Shown here: positions 36,294-47,577 of the stretch, in pieces
Layout of the letters: every line of letters starts with the position of its first letter
How positions within the stretch are numbered: the first letter of the stretch is position 1
DNA from: Perkinsus olseni
Lineage: Eukaryota > Perkinsozoa > Perkinsida > Perkinsidae
Length of the DNA: 64,000 nt
Reading direction: 5' to 3'
NCBI GenBank assembly: GCA_013115135.1
Contig: JABANP010000189.1
Coordinates: 1 to 64,000 of the forward strand
The notes under the pieces: model-generated
Told to the model about the DNA's origin: nothing
What the model saw: only the letters and a program-made list of their open reading frames with translations
Databases searched by the model: none
Position numbers and translations under genes: made by a program

Positions 36294-37761
36294 TTTGTTT
36301 CTGACTCTATTTTGTTGTTGAATTCTAACAGTTGGGGGCACTGAGATGGGATAATTGCACATTATCAAGGATAACGACCACTTGTCGTGGATTTCTATAA
36401 GTTCGAAGAATGAGGCCATGAGTTGACTCAGCTGCGGAAGTATCGACTACCGCCCTTTGTCGAGAACGCTTTAAGCTGCGGATATTATTGAATTTCGATG
36501 TTGAAATTCGTTTTGCGGTTGGTGCTGCGCACCGCACTCTCTCTAGGGAGGACTCCCTTTTGAAGCCCAGCCTACTTTTCATGAATATGCTGACCACCGC
36601 TTCGCTGCACGCAGGAACATAGGGGACTGAGCTGTGTATATGCGTGCCGCTGCTGCGTGTAACGGGGTTCGTGTTAATATGCAGGAAGAGATGCGGGGAT
36701 GTACTCACTGATGAACACTACAAGTAGGGCCTTGAGTTAAACTAGTACTTGTGATAATGAGAAGAGGAGTTACGGGGTAAGCCGAGACAACGACCCAACG
36801 ACAGGTCGGACACACCTATAGAGGCCGCTGCACGCATACACAAACATCCGCGCAGAATCCCATTACATGCGGATTACTCCCGAATCGTCGAACTATGAGT
36901 TATTTGGTGATATCCCATTCGTAGTTAGTATCACTCTCATTTCCTAATGGTTAACTCCGTAGTCAATGACGCCCTTGAGTCAGCACTGGGAAGATTCGAT
37001 CTTGAGCCAAGAGACACCGCAGTTTCTTTTATACCCTTGGTCGAAAAATGAAGTGCCGAGGGGCCATGAATCGAAGTTGATCGCGCAGCCATGTCAGCTT
37101 TCTCCCCGCGAGATCGTCAGAGAAACGGTTGTGCGCATCATCGCACAGACAAGGATACACTCCCGCCGGGCGTACCGCTCCTCAACGCTATGTTGCCTTA
37201 AATACGAAAAGGGTATTTCCCAGTATTCTCCCACTCCCGCAGTCTGGAGGAAATTTTTTCGGGAGATTTCCGTACCCGGAAAGTCTAATAGATCTCCCGA
37301 AGTTGTTAATAAGGAGGGTCTAAGATACACTCAGAGGGTGTATTAGATTCTCCTTATTAGGGTAATAAGTGTCACCGTAGCCCTCTATTACGATTAGCAT
37401 TCTATCTGCTGGCTCGGCCAATAGCGGTGATAAGGAAGTTATCGATGAGATGTATTGATCTTCCTCTTTCGTCTCTGTCATAACTGAGCGTGGTGCCAGG
37501 ACTGTTGCACACTCACGCTGAACAGCTTCAAGCTTGATATCTCCATAACACTGCGGTTTTAGAGTGTGAACTCCAGAAGAACATGACTAAACGATGCGAC
37601 GATGGTTGACGATATGATCTCCGCTGCGTGGACTCACAACAATCCAACGCCATTGTGACTGCGTACAACGTGAACAACAACATCATCAACAACAAAAGAT
37701 TATCTTTTTGATAAGACTTCAGCTAATCTGCAGTGAGGCACAAAAAACCGCAAATATAGTG
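36294..37761. other. Intergenic in the left arm, with an arm-specific insertion
   Basis: A minus-strand frame (36708-36325) is partly conserved in the right arm (53838-54032), but it ends elsewhere there and has no recognisable motif. Bases about 36,857-37,272 have no counterpart in the right arm, where CGCGCAG joins directly to TACCCGG; this is an insertion here or a deletion there. No TIRs are evident. Confidence 0.5.
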
Positions 37762-38683
37762 TCACTCATCCGGGGGGCTTATCCTGGTGACACCGAGAGT
37801 TTTGGTGACACTCCACCCCTTTGTCTTCTTAGCGACATCAACGGCTCCCTTGGACTCTTTGTAGTACTTCACGCACAAGCCTTTGAAAGTGCCGAGCGTC
37901 TTAACCACCGGAATAGCAGCCGAGCACACTTCTCGGAGTGCGACGATCGCGAATCGCCTAGCTTCCGTCTCAGGAGACTCTTCATCGTCTTCGTAAAGAA
38001 CAGTGGTCGATCCAATCATCGTCACGGCCGAGTATAGCCTATCAATTTTGCTGCGTAAAGTAGAGGGCTTCAACGCCCTTATCGGATCCCGGCCAGTGTT
38101 TCTCGGAGTGCGCGAACCCTCGAAATTGTACGAGTGCTCATAATCATCAGCCGTGCCCAGAAAATAAGAGCTCAGACCGCTGTCGTCGTCGTACCTAAAA
38201 GAAAGGAGTGAAGAGAAGAAGGGGATATTGCCCTTACGTTGAACTGAAAGGGACATGTTTGGAACTCCCCGGGCAACGGACACGTTGGGTTTGAAGCCCG
38301 GAATGGCTAATGACGATTTTTAAGCCCTCTAGTAGAGTCCCTTCCGCATCCCTGCGTCGATAGTGACAACGAGTCAAGTTAGTTGTGGTCGAGGTGTATG
38401 ATGTTCCATCCTGTGGGGGATAATCCTGAGAGCGATGCAGTCCGGATAAGGGCAGTCACCGAAAGTCAGCTGCGAATCGATCTCAAACATGGTCTTCGAT
38501 GTGACGGCGTCACATTGATGCTATTGAAACCGGTGGATAACAGTCATTAGCCATTTTAGAGTCTCTTACATCAGTAGGGGTGTTGTGTTGGGCCACTGAG
38601 CCGATAGCGGCAACGAGGGGTGAGTTGGAGAGTAATGCAGCAGCAGCTGACACTCCGATGATGATGAACTGTTTTGGGGACAT
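37762..38683 (-). CDS. Secreted protein, family S2 member B (left-arm copy), three exons
   Basis: The gene is complement(join(37762..38194, 38238..38425, 38570..38683)), 244 residues. Exon 1 is a signal-peptide exon (MSPKQFIIIGVSAAAALLSN). Intron 1 is 144 nt (GTAAGAG...CTGAG side read on minus as CTCTCAG); intron 2 is only 43 nt (GTAAGG...TTTTAG). The phases add up to an open frame only with these boundaries. The joined mature protein aligns along its length with member A: RCPGSSKHVPF, YFLG, TGRDP.RALKPSTL, LY and GTFKGLC. Function unknown; export is predicted. The right-arm copy is at 52184-53106. Confidence 0.62.
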
Positions 38684-38849
38684 TCAGGAGGGTCGACTTC
38701 AACGCTGCTTGGTGGGGAGGAAGGACCGGCGACGCGACGTCCCCCCCCCTCAGGGTCTGTTGATGAAAGCCTGTCAGAAATGTTCAGTAGAGACGTGGAA
38801 ATTCCCCGTGGCCCGATCTTGAGGAGGGAACTCCGCCCGAAGGGGGTAT

Positions 38850-38871
38850 CGCTCGCCTGGTCGGACGAGCG
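38850..38871 (-). promoter_or_regulatory. Conserved upstream hairpin of S2-B (left)
   Basis: CGCTCG...CGAGCG with a TCCGA loop segment, 167 bp upstream of the ATG. The same element stands at nearly the same distance from all four S2 genes. Confidence 0.5.
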
Positions 38872-39850
38872 AGGGCATCGAAGCTCGCAACGGGCAGGCT
38901 GCAACTCGTTAGTGGGCGTGCAGTACTGCTGCTGCAGTAGTGACAACTACTAGTGATGATAACAATGGTATCATCAAGAGGCATTACACCGTACCCGACC
39001 TGATGCAGAAGAAGTCAGTCGAAGCCTTAGAGCAGGAAGACGTGATGAGTAATTCATGTATTTCTCGTTATAAAGGAACCTTTCAATCTGACTGTGTTGG
39101 CCTCATCGGCCCATCCTGTCCTCATAGCTCAGTGTGATGCCAGGACTGTTGCCCGTTCATACTGTACAACTTCAAGCTTGATATTTCTGCAGGACTTTCC
39201 ATCAGGCTGAGTTTAGATTCTGAAGTTCAGAATCGAGACTTTTTCTGAGGATGATCAATCCAACTCTAGGACGAAACGGTGCAATGTGGTTGACGTTATC
39301 ATCCAGGCTCCATGAACTCACAACAACACAACACCATTCTGACTGCACACAACGTAAACAACAACAACATCCCCAAAGCACTAGCTTTTCGAACTGACTT
39401 CAGCTGATCGGAAATATAACAGAGGATAGCACCCACGAAATCGGCATAGTGCCCTGTCGTGCTTGCTCCGCGGTTGTATACGGATACTGCTGTATATCTG
39501 CTCAATCGAGCCGCTGAGTCAAGATGACAGCCCAATCCTGTGGTGTCTTGTGTTCGAGTCGAGGTTTGGCACGCGAAGGCAATGAACTGTAGATGACAGC
39601 TTTCCGCTCTGTAGTTCCGAGTGTTGAGCACCGAGGCTATCAACACATTAGGCGATTACGTTGTGCATTCAGCGTACATAAAATTCCCTCATCCGAACTC
39701 GCAAAAACGCAACACTATCGTAGCTACACACACCATCTACATCATCATTATCATCGTTAGCATCAAAAAGCCTCTTCACGTCATCCACTGACGTTTACTA
39801 GTGTTGAAAAGACAGGAAATGAGTAAAACCGATAGACACATTAATATCAG

Positions 39851-40815
39851 CTACTGCCGCACCGTCGGCTTAGGTACAGTCTTCCCCAACTGTCTATGAG
39901 CTGGCGTGCATTTAATCAATGTGAGTCCGCTGCTGGTCTCTTCTTTTCTATTGTGCCACTCTGATCTAAAAGTAGCATGAATGGTTCCTTCTCCGACCCT
40001 TTCGGACGAGTCGCACAATTCATCAAAACTCCCAAATTCCTGAGATATAATTGTCAGCGCGTCGGCACACAACTGAGCGAGTTTTCCTCTCGCAGATTGT
40101 CCAGCTTCGGTATTGTCCCGCAAATTCGGGTGTTCATACAGTTTAGTGCGTCCCAAAGCCCTCACGGCTGAGGACAGGTCGGTGATAGCATCAACAAGCG
40201 TCGAGGCGTCGAGGTCCCTGAACGGATCCAAGCCAGTGTTCTCGGGTGGGAAGCTCCCCGGAAGGGCGTCAAAAGTGCAAATTTGTCGCTTTGGGTGTTT
40301 GCCTTGACCGATCGAATACCAGGTGAGAGCGTCCTCATCGAAGAAACTGCAAAATACAAAGCAGAGGTCGTGCAACGCGGATTGTCCGAGGAAACCCCCT
40401 CACCCTAGTTGCAGCGGCAAATGCTTTTCTCCCTTGGGGCAATGGATTCTCCGCATATGTATTCTGCTGCCATTAACGTCGATGTGAAGAAGCTTTGATT
40501 GGCTTATCTCGTCAATACGTTTGTTATTAAAACTACAGTAGGCAGCGTCGTTCTTCGCGTCGAAGTTGGCGTTTTCGTCAGGCGGCGGGTAATCCTGAGA
40601 AACCACCGGTGGGAGATACTCAGCACGCTCCTCCAATCGGGAGGGCTACGATCGACGTCTTTCGACCCCCACCGGTCACTAGCCATTTTAGAGTCTCTTA
40701 CATCAGTAGGGGTGCTGTGTCGGGCAACTGAGCCGATAGCGGCAACGAGGGGTGAGTTGGAGAGTAATGCAGCAGCAGCTGACACTCCGATGATGATGAA
40801 CTGTTTTGGGGACAT
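39851..40815 (-). CDS. Secreted protein, family S2 member A (left-arm copy), three exons
   Basis: The gene is complement(join(39851..40346, 40404..40594, 40702..40815)), 266 residues. Exon 1 encodes signal peptide MSPKQFIIIGVSAAAALLSN, as in member B. Intron 2 is 57 nt (GTGAGG...TTTTGCAG). Intron 1 can end at 40595 (TTTCTCAG, the site homologous to member B) or at 40646 (GATCGTAG), which would add 17 residues in frame. The mature part has CP.GEKHLPLQL, WYSIG, CTF, TGLDPFRDLDASTL, LYEHP and GSFDELC, all echoed in member B. There are no TM helices after the leader. Function unknown. Confidence 0.62.
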
Positions 40816-40983
40816 TCAGGAGGGTCGACTTTAACACTGCTTGGAGGGGAGGAAGGACCGTCACCGAAAGAGCCGATCGAGTGGCCTGTCAGTCACCCAC
40901 TCGGCCAAGGCACGTAAAATACCACCGGAAAGGTTTCCCTCATGGTGCGGAAAAGTCTACCACACGAATGAGGATGATGTTAT

Positions 40984-41005
40984 CGCTCGCCCACTCGGAC
41001 GAGCG
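40984..41005 (-). promoter_or_regulatory. Conserved upstream hairpin of S2-A (left)
   Basis: CGCTCG(TCCGAGTGGG)CGAGCG on the minus strand, 169 bp upstream of the ATG. Confidence 0.5.
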
Positions 41006-41318
41006 ACGGCCTCTCGATGACCCGTGGGACATCCACAGATCCAAGCTTGGGACTTGCGAAGTGCTTCGAGACTGCGTTAAAAGCAATTCCAGGGTCAAGT
41101 CTTCATGAATCGACGCATCACTGTCATCGCTCGTGTGGCATATCGATTGTTCGGGCGAGCGCTAAACACAAAACGTCATTTGACGCGTCACGTTCTGAGC
41201 TAGTTTTTGTGACTTTCTTTGGTTTTCTGGTTGTTGTTGAGTTGTGATGTACCGCCCGTGTATTATTAAACAACACATTCCTGGGAAGTGATAGTAAATG
41301 TATCAAATATTACAATAG

Positions 41319-42736
41319 TCATCGGATGGCCTGTTGGACGAGCCGTACCCAGGTGGCCTCGGCAGCGGCTTTGAGTGGGGGTAAAACCGCAGACAACTCA
41401 TCCTCACTGAAAATGTTACAATTGGGGTCGAGAGGATCCGCTAAGAAAAGGCCATGATGGGGTTGTTGAGTAGATTCCTCCGAAATGGTGATGATGATGG
41501 ACTCGTCTTGTTGATGTTGTTGAAGTGCCGTTGTACTGACGTGTTGAAGCCAACGTAAAAGACCAACGAAGAGATTACCAAGATCATCAACATCCCCACG
41601 AGTTGGTAAGTAGTTGAGACCAAATACATCAGCCTCCTCTCGAGATGATACCAATGAAAACACTTGTCGTGGTAGATGACCATACTTCAATACAGGAAGA
41701 CCTCGTCGCCGTGCAGTATGCAGGTTTGGTAGAACTTGTTGTTGCTGTAGAAATGCTATACATAGTAATGCCCATTGGAAACCGGTGAGATTATTATTAA
41801 TCGACCCGACACCCGATAATAGATTGTCCCGACCCCACCGTCTGATAAGACAGACGAGTGGGGCTAGTAAGGGACTACAATAGGAATAACTACGCAGTAA
41901 TCTTGCATGCAACAATCGACGTGTAAATGATAATGATGATGGTGGAGAGTTGCAAGAGGTGGTGGCCTTAACAACCCGAAGGAGAAAGTCGGGTAGTCGA
42001 GTATCGCCTTGTTGTTGTTGATGATGATGTTCATCCTTCAATCGACATCGTATAGAATTCGCGTCTTCTAACAAGATACCATTACTATCGAATTTACTAA
42101 ACTCATGAAGACCACCGGCAATGGCTTCAGCAAGTGAAGCTTCATCAGAGCTTTCACTAACCCCACCAAACATTGGAAGGAGAATATCAACACTCGAGTC
42201 CTCTTTGGATGCCAACCCGCTGGCGTATGACCCTATCGGGACTAACTGGACTTCTATTCCAACTGGAGTTGTTTGTGATATTATAAACGTTTCGAATTCG
42301 TTTATAATGGAAGATATTTCGCCAGCAAGTGCGGCATCAACATGATGTGTTGTGAAGTACTCGTCGGCAAGTGATCGTGCAAGGTGATTGTCAACCTTTT
42401 CAACGACCGATGGTGAAAGTTTCTTAACCCTCTTCGGAGAGGGAAGATCCTTCTTGTCAGTCGAGGGCTCAGATGTTGGACTTCTACACCTAAACAGAAT
42501 CATTCATGACGGGGCAACAGCAGCACGATGAGGAGGAGGAGAAGAAGGCCTTACCGTTTAGTCGGGGAGGGCTGCTTCCGCCAATCCCGAATCTTCGGAC
42601 CACTCGGGTTGTATTGGATGTACCGCTTTTGGGGAGTTGAACGTTGACGGCTGGGGGACGAATGGTTACGCTTGTACTGATCGAACCGGTTGAGCGGCGG
42701 AGACCGAGGGGGCACTGGACTCATTGCAGTGATCAT
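41319..42736 (-). CDS. Noncanonical poly(A) polymerase / TUTase-like protein (left-arm copy)
   Basis: The gene is complement(join(41319..42489, 42555..42736)), 450 residues, with one 65-nt intron (GTAAGG...TTTAG). A basic, Pro-rich N-terminus (~60 residues) leads to a nucleotidyltransferase core with GSYASGLASKEDSSVDILL, matching the G-S...S-D-x-D signature of Cid1-type enzymes. A PAP/25A-associated region follows: LVCLIRRWGRDNLL, LTGFQWALLCIAFLQ, LGNLFVGLLRWLQH and DPLDPNCNIF. Active members add U or A to RNA 3' ends with three metal-binding Asp. Here the first lies at a Ser (SSVD), the second is present, and the region expected to hold the third reads SLSF. It may be a pseudoenzyme or strongly divergent. 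The start is the first of two nearby Met (42736, 42724). The right copy has Leu for His in NHLARSL and a shorter Gln/His run. Confidence 0.75.
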
Positions 42737-44242
42737 TAAGATGAGTACTAACCAGGAAAAACCTATCACACAACTAAACCTACTTTGAATCGCCCATAGA
42801 CCAGCCAAAGATACCTCAGACTGACCAGAAACCGTGATTAAACATGCAGAACACCAACGCACCCATCAACCTTCGTTTTGCATCAACCCCTTCAACCCCC
42901 TGCACTCCAGGGCGCAAGGCCGACCGCAGCCACCACCTTCCAAGATCCGACGAAGATACCTAAAACCCGACGCGCCTAACGTCCCCGGCATCGACGTACA
43001 GCCTCCACCGACATCTCAAAACCCACCGCGTTCTCACTATATCCGCATCGACCTTCCAGGCGACGTTTCATCACACGAGCTCCACCGCAAACCTCTTATC
43101 TTCATCACACATCGCCAACGAGCAGCTTTCAATCAACATACATGAAAGGTCTCATGAAAACGGCCAAACTCCATCCGCAGGAGAATTGATGCCAGCCCAG
43201 AATATAGCAGAAACGCGCCCACGCAAGAGCCCAGGAAAAAATACCTATTGTTGGTAGCATACCTGACAAGCGAAGGACACGATATGAAACACTAGGGAGT
43301 CCAGCGCATGACAACAGCCCAACCGAAACAGCTACGACCTTACCACAACTTTTCTGCCACTCCCACTGCAGCACTCAATGATGACGCCCTAATAGCTACA
43401 CGGACGATAGTGCAGCCAGGTGAACACAGGTTCAACACGACACCGAGGGCCCCACTTAACCTCAACCTCAACCAAGGCCCGAGAGTTCGCCTCGACCAAT
43501 ACCATCAACGGCACTGGCTGCGACAATCAAATACAAGCTGTTAGTGTCGACGCTCACTGATCGAACACGTAGATCGTATCTCATGCGCGGGAAAACGACA
43601 GGTAAGACAACCTGAAGTACAGAATAACGCTAGTGATCGAACGAGTGTGCAGCCCTCCAAAGCTATCCGGCTACTCACTAGGCGAGCATGAACACGTCCA
43701 CAGCCCGGGTATAAACACCAAGTAGCCTTCACACAGCAAATCCCTTTCGGCAAGGCTGATCAACACGAGCTCGTAAAGCCACCGCTGCGTTATTCCACCA
43801 GCGCTAGCCTGCGGCAGTGGAGTACTCCGATACGTTTCGCTATACCTCAGCGAAACAGCTGGGCGAGCGCTGTCTCCTTTGTGACACAAAGATGCGGTGG
43901 TACTGTCCCCCCAGTGCCGGAACGCACGCGCAGGACCTTGCGTGCGTCGAGGTGGTAATTAAAGCGTTAATTAACCGGGGTGTCCAGGTTGGAGGGGAAT
44001 GACGGAAATGATGTTGGGTGATGAAGAGAGCCTCTGTCGCTAACGCAAGTCCACGCTTACCTATACTCTCTAAAATTGTGCTCTCGGGAGACTAAGAGTG
44101 AGCTGCTCGGCTCTTGTGATGAGGATGTAGCAGCGAGAGGCTACGATCGATACCTGCACTGCAGAGTCAGTCGTATAACGAAGATGCTTGGAATGGCTCG
44201 TGCGAACTGTTAGGCCGTGCCAGTCGTGCATCGCTTCCGACA

Positions 44243-45242
44243 GATAGTAGTAGTGCTGGTCGTCGTAGGTGATAGTAGTAGTGCTGGTCGTCGTAGGTGA
44301 TAGTAGTAGTGCTGGTCGTCGTAGGTGATAGTAGTAGTGCTGGTCGTCGTAGGTGATAGTAGTAGTGCTGGTCGTCGTAGGTGATAGTAGTAGTGCTGGT
44401 CGTCGTAGGTGATAGTAGTAGTGCTGGTCGTCGTAGGTGATAGTAGTAGTGCTGGTCGTCGTAGGTGATAGTAGTAGTGCTGGTCGTCGTAGGTGATAGT
44501 AGTAGTGCTGGTCGTCGTAGGTGATAGTAGTAGTGCTGGTCGTCGTAGGTGATAGTAGTAGTGCTGGTCGTCGTAGGTGATAGTAGTAGTGCTGGTCGTC
44601 GTAGGTGATAGTAGTAGTGCTGGTCGTCGTAGGTGATAGTAGTAGTGCTGGTCGTCGTAGGTGATAGTAGTAGTGCTGGTCGTCGTAGGTGATAGTAGTA
44701 GTGCTGGTCGTCGTAGGTGATAGTAGTAGTGCTGGTCGTCGTAGGTGATAGTAGTAGTGCTGGTCGTCGTAGGTGATAGTAGTAGTGCTGGTCGTCGTAG
44801 GTGATAGTAGTAGTGCTGGTCGTCGTAGGTGATAGTAGTAGTGCTGGTCGTCGTAGGTGATAGTAGTAGTGCTGGTCGTCGTAGGTGATAGTAGTAGTGC
44901 TGGTCGTCGTAGGTGATAGTAGTAGTGCTGGTCGTCGTAGGTGATAGTAGTAGTGCTGGTCGTCGTAGGTGATAGTAGTAGTGCTGGTCGTCGTAGGTGA
45001 TAGTAGTAGTGCTGGTCGTCGTAGGTGATAGTAGTAGTGCTGGTCGTCGTAGGTGATAGTAGTAGTGCTGGTCGTCGTAGGTGATAGTAGTAGTGCTGGT
45101 CGTCGTAGGTGATAGTAGTAGTGCTGGTCGTCGTAGGTGATAGTAGTAGTGCTGGTCGTCGTAGGTGATAGTAGTAGTGCTGGTCGTCGTAGGTGATAGT
45201 AGTAGTGCTGGTCGTCGTAGGTGATAGTAGTAGTGCTGGTCG
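44243..45242. repeat. 28-bp minisatellite, 35 full units plus a 20-bp partial
   Basis: The unit starts GATAGTAGTAGTGCTGG and ends GTCGTAGGT. 44243-45222 is 35 x 28 bp with no variation that I can see, followed by 20 bp of another unit. Because 28 is not a multiple of three and the minus-strand unit lacks stops in every frame, a spurious 385-codon frame runs through it with an 84-bp (28-residue) period. It is best treated as satellite DNA, not a gene. Confidence 0.95.
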
Positions 45243-45538
45243 TGATAGTAGCCCTACTTGGCTTAGCCCACCGATACAACATCACCCTTGTAAGGACACC
45301 CACGAGCTTCTGGACCTTCTTCAAGCTTCCGCTATTCTACCCTCGCGGAGAATCTCGAGATAGAACATGTGGCTACACGTCGGAAATCACGTCGGTGCTG
45401 CAGAGCTGCAACCTTGCTCCTCCGTGCACTCGAGCGACGCGATGGCACTAAATTGATCGATTCAAGTTGGGACTGGAGTAAAGCGAAGTACGCGTGTTCA
45501 GCTTCCAAAAAGCCTCGGGGTGGCGTGAAAGATGACGG

Positions 45539-45800
45539 TTTCGCCAGCAAGTGCGGCATCAACATGATGTGTTGTGAAGTACTCGTCGGCAAGTGATCGT
45601 GCAAGGAGATTGTCAACCTTTTCAACGACCGATGGTGAAAGTTTCTTAACCCTCTTCGGAGAGGGAAGATCCTTCTTGTCAGTCGAGGGCTCAGATGTTG
45701 GACTTCTACACCTAAACAGAATCATTCATGACGGGGCAACAGCAGCACGATGAGGAGAGGAAGAAGGCCTTACCGTTTAGTCGGGGAGGGCTGCTTCCGC
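45539..45800 (-). pseudogene. Truncated third copy of the TUTase-like 5' end
   Basis: 262 bp match 42,318-42,581 of the left arm in the same orientation: the end of exon 1, the intron and the first ~60 codons of exon 2, up to HVDAALAGE. Sequence on both sides is unrelated. It carries the Leu variant (DNLLARSL) found in the right arm rather than the left-arm His, and a shortened intron repeat. It lacks the catalytic core. Confidence 0.9.
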
Positions 45801-46926
45801 TGACCTCAAGGCACGAGTAGCCTTCGCGCTTAAAGAGGGGCGAACGAAGTGCAAAAATTGCTCTCTTTCTCGGGCACTGGAAGATGCTTTGCGACCCCCT
45901 TGTCTGCTAAGTTGATGATGAATCACACACAACGATGAACAGTAAGAAGCGTTTCAAACCATACGATTACGATAGTGCTGGCCGTGGAGTCATTGGGCGT
46001 TCCCAACACGATGAGAACCTTTCGAGATGCCCTCGCGCTGACGACGTCGAGAGTGTCCTTCCGAAAGAACGAGCCGAGCGGTTCTTTTTCAGTTGAGTCC
46101 GCTGACTCCGCAACGTCGGAGAGATCTGTGGAAGTGGCGGGCCATTCCCTATTGGATGAACCAAGTGGAACTTAGAATCGATTCTGGATCTGCTTTCACG
46201 CGTAAAGTGTGGTTCCAGTATCACTTCTTGAGCAACAGAGGTGGTTTACTAACCACCACCTTAGACCTGTCTTGACCTGGTCATGAACGAGACAACACAC
46301 GCTGCAGAGGCGTTGATAACAAGTGTCATCGTACTTGGCATCGTCTCTCGAGTGTTGTTCTTCCCATGCACTGATATATCTCACGCTCAGTCGAGTGAAG
46401 GAATCCTTTTTTTCGCACGGTTAACGGGCGTCGTCGGGGTTCAACCGGCTAACACGGATGGTGGCCGACGACTAATCGGTTGCGCGGTTCATTTAGTCAG
46501 GCTCTTCCGCAAGTAAATTGATCGAACATACAATGCTCAACCGTTCAGTTCCAACCGTGTCGATTATGCTCAACAACGCACTACTATCTCTCGACCTTCC
46601 GAGCGGCTTCCTGCCTGGGAGCGAAGCAGCTTGAATTGTAATTGGAACGGGTCAAAAATCGCGATCCCCGTGCTGTACTAGCGTGTACAAGACCAAGACA
46701 GATAGCCCTCTTGTTTAGCGACTGCCTCGGCCGTGGTCATCGTTGTGCTCTTCGAGACCCATACGAGACTGATGCCCACCCGCGAGAAACAGTGATACTA
46801 TCAGCCAACATCAACCTCGTTCACTAGAGTTACTCGCCTTGAATGGTCCCCCTGTTCTGACACCGTGTTAAAGGATCCCTGACTCAACCACGTCTGCGGC
46901 GGCTCCAGTGCAAGGCGGGGAATTAA

Positions 46927-47577
46927 GGGCCTCTTTCACTAACCCCTTAAGAATGACGAATCTTAAGGCTAGAGACCTCACCTCACAAACTTAAGAAAAC
47001 TCTAAGAACGTTTCACAAGTCCCTGAGCCTTAAGTGTAAGGGGTCTAACCTTAAGAACGACGTTAAGTAAGATCTTAAGTTCGGACTAAGCGTGATCTTA
47101 AGATGTAGTCGACGACTTGAGATAGATGTTGTGCGCAAATCTGAATCCCCGCGCTGCGCAAAGATCCTATCGAATTTTTTTGATCGAAAAAGCGCAAGTC
47201 AGGGAAACACTGTAAAATCGTATCTTGGGGGATTCGTACTGACGCGGGCTAGAAACCGGGGGGTATAGTTCTCAGCGGAGCGTAGTAATGCACTTTCACT
47301 CACTTTCGGGGGGTAAGGCCGGGGTAAAGCTGATCGGTCGAGCCTTACCGAAATCTTAAGTATGTCCTTAAGAACGTGCCTTAGTGAAACGAACTAACTT
47401 CCTTACTTACCGCGCTTAAGAAACTAACGTTAGATCTTAAGGATTCTTAACTTAAGGGTGAGCCTGAGGAACTTAAGTGAACTTACCGCTCGTCATCCCC
47501 TTAGTGAAACGATCTTACCTTAGTTTCTTAAGTTTTTTACTGTTCTAAGTTAAGTAAGGGGTTAGTGAAAGAGGCCC
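46927..47577. mobile_element. PIF/Harbinger-like MITE with TAA target duplication
   Basis: The terminal inverted repeats start GGGCCTCTTTCACTAACCCC and match for at least 23 bp. Both flanks are TAA (46924-46926 and 47578-47580). A 3-bp TWA duplication with GGG/GGCC-starting TIRs is typical of the PIF/Harbinger (Tourist-type) superfamily. The 651-bp interior has no transposase. Its two ends are packed with CTTAAG and CCCCTTA(GT)GAAA sub-repeats, probably degenerate internal copies of the TIR. Confidence 0.85.

Larger units (their letters stand above)
26880..42757 (+). repeat. Left arm of a giant inverted repeat (~15.9 kb)
   Basis: This arm is the reverse complement of 48,125-64,000, with matching points summing to about 90,900 at both ends and drifting to ~90,150 in the middle because of indels. 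It carries the TPR-hydrolase gene (-), helical-repeat gene (+), two S2 secreted genes (-) and the TUTase-like gene (-). The inner end lies just 5' of the TUTase start, inside what is probably a 5' intron. The outer end is set by the window edge on the other side. Confidence 0.95.

Noticed and set aside
36325..36708. 127-codon minus-strand frame downstream of the helical-repeat gene
   Set aside because: The right-arm mirror is shorter and ends differently; no motif. Kept only as a note in the gap entry.
44243..45242. CRISPR-like array
   Set aside because: Units are contiguous and identical, without unique spacers, in a eukaryotic context.
44167..45324. 385-codon minus-strand frame as a repeat protein
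   Set aside because: It comes from a 28-bp minisatellite with no stop in any frame; there is no leader, motif or flanking exon.
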